Shown one piece after another: positions 63,350-64,000 of a stretch of DNA of 64,000 nt; position 1 is the first letter of the stretch, and each line of letters opens with the position of its first letter. Made by a program: the position numbers and the translations under genes. The notes under the pieces were generated by a model. It had not been told where the DNA came from. It made no database searches and saw only the letters and a program-made list of their open reading frames with translations. The DNA comes from an uncultured Bacteroidales bacterium. Lineage in GTDB: Bacteria > Bacteroidota > Bacteroidia > Bacteroidales > UBA932. The stretch covers positions 26,343 through 90,342 of the forward strand of contig CASEOO010000021.1 in the NCBI GenBank assembly GCA_949289565.1, given 5' to 3'.

Positions 63350-64000
63350 TCAAAAGAAAACCATATTCTGCCGGATCTCGTCAATCATCTTTTGCGGCAC
63401 CTCACACTCCAGAGCGATTTTGGGCCACATGGATGCTGTCTGGCAAACCTCATCGATAATCCGTGCGGCATTCTTGATGTTGTTCTTGGCCGCGCATTCG
63501 AGCAGGTCGTCTTTGGTGATGCCGCTGAATTTGCCGTTTATCGACATCTGGTGGGCAGAGGTCCACTGGCCGTCGGGATTGTAGGCGTAGCCCATGTCGT
63601 AGGCCGGAGAAAGGCGCCATTTCCCGCCTCTGTCCATCAGGAACGAGATATTCTTCGTGTGGTCGTCCTGGTTGCGTACCACGACATTGAACACTATTCT
63701 GCGGAACATCTCCTGCGCCTCCTTGTAGGTAAGCCGCAGACCGCGCATTACGGCAAACGCCTGTTCATAGGAGTAGGCCCTGAGGAGCCGGTAATCGAAG
63801 TGCGCGATGCCGCAGAGCGTCTGCATGTGCACCTTTGCACCGTTTATCCGGTCGAATCGCTTTGTCAGGAAATGAGCCCTCCCGTTCTCTTCGATCAGCG
63901 AGCATTCCGCCATGTCGATGCCGCATTCCCTCACAAGACACGAGAAGGAGTACTCCAGACGTCCGAAATTCTCTGCCTCCCTGAATCCGGCCGTGGCGGA
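63350..64000 (-). CDS. HipA-family serine/threonine kinase toxin, 5' end cut by window
   Basis: The minus-strand frame is open to the window edge, so the N-terminal part is missing; 216 residues are visible. HipA features are clear: HFLTKRFDRINGAKVHMQ, the catalytic-loop motif RNQDDHTKNISFLMD (NxDDHxxN), and WRLSPAYDMGYAYNP (the DFG-equivalent region). HipA kinases phosphorylate glutamyl-tRNA synthetase or other targets and are held by a HipB partner, which would lie beyond the window. The internal start at 63934 is not real, because coding sequence continues upstream (EAENFGRLEYSFSCL). GC is higher than in the neighbouring operon. Confidence 0.9.
   Translation of the reverse strand, partial: SATAGFREAENFGRLEYSFSCLVRECGIDMAECSLIEENGRAHFLTKRFDRINGAKVHMQTLCGIAHFDYRLLRAYSYEQAFAVMRGLRLTYKEAQEMFRRIVFNVVVRNQDDHTKNISFLMDRGGKWRLSPAYDMGYAYNPDGQWTSAHQMSINGKFSGITKDDLLECAAKNNIKNAARIIDEVCQTASMWPKIALECEVPQKMIDEIRQNMVFF

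Overview
The window comes from a member of the phylum Bacteroidota, most likely an uncultured gut-type Bacteroidales. The evidence is two SusC/SusD pairs, BACON and fimbrillin-like lipoproteins, an ECF sigma/FecR pair with an STN-bearing SusC, promoters of the TTTG-(19-21)-TAnnTTTG type, and weak Shine-Dalgarno sequences before most chromosomal genes. Base composition is close to balanced up to about 56.5 kb and becomes AT-rich after that. I cannot name a genus from sequence alone.

Layout. (1) 1-8.2 kb, minus strand, housekeeping: mltG (cut by the window start), a glucosaminidase-LysM lipoprotein, rnz, rpsA, a CorA-type transporter, mntP, recR and a BadF-type sugar kinase. (2) 8.2-38.9 kb, minus strand: a large polysaccharide-utilization region. 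From upstream to downstream it holds an ECF sigma factor, a FecR anti-sigma factor, SusC2 (STN domain), SusD2, SusC1, SusD1, a BACON lipoprotein, a 53-residue peptide gene, a fimbrillin-like lipoprotein, GH16, a metallophosphoesterase, a six-hairpin glycosidase-like protein, GH3, a PIN-domain toxin-antitoxin pair, GH20, a zinc metalloprotease and a GH2 beta-galactosidase. (3) 39-55.7 kb, plus strand: a WYL regulator, an S9 peptidase, tRNA-Arg(CCG), fabD, pyruvate:ferredoxin oxidoreductase, an esterase, an M16 peptidase, and an FMN-riboswitch-controlled ribD-ribE-ribBA-ribH operon. (4) 55.7-64 kb: an AlkD-like protein, an acetyltransferase, then an AT-rich accessory island. The island has an ATPase with an altered Walker A motif, an unrecognised four-gene operon ending in a GIY-YIG-like protein, and a HipA-family kinase that runs off the window. 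Two diverged copies of a ~390-bp sequence lie on either side of the ATPase and the four-gene operon.

How it fits together. The glycan region has the parts for capture (SusC/D and surface lipoproteins), cutting (GH16, GH3, GH2, GH20) and sugar phosphorylation (BadF-type kinase). GH16, GH2, GH20 and a GlcNAc-type kinase together with ECF sigma/FecR control suggest a host or N-acetylglucosamine-containing glycan, but this is inference. Three points stand out. The SusC2 signal peptide is joined to its mature frame through an 11-base G tract that puts it out of frame here, which suggests phase variation or a sequencing error. A two-block motif with identical spacing precedes both fecR and GH20 and may be the ECF sigma promoter. 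The two ~390-bp repeats keep a hairpin, with one compensatory base-pair change, around an island holding the unfamiliar operon.
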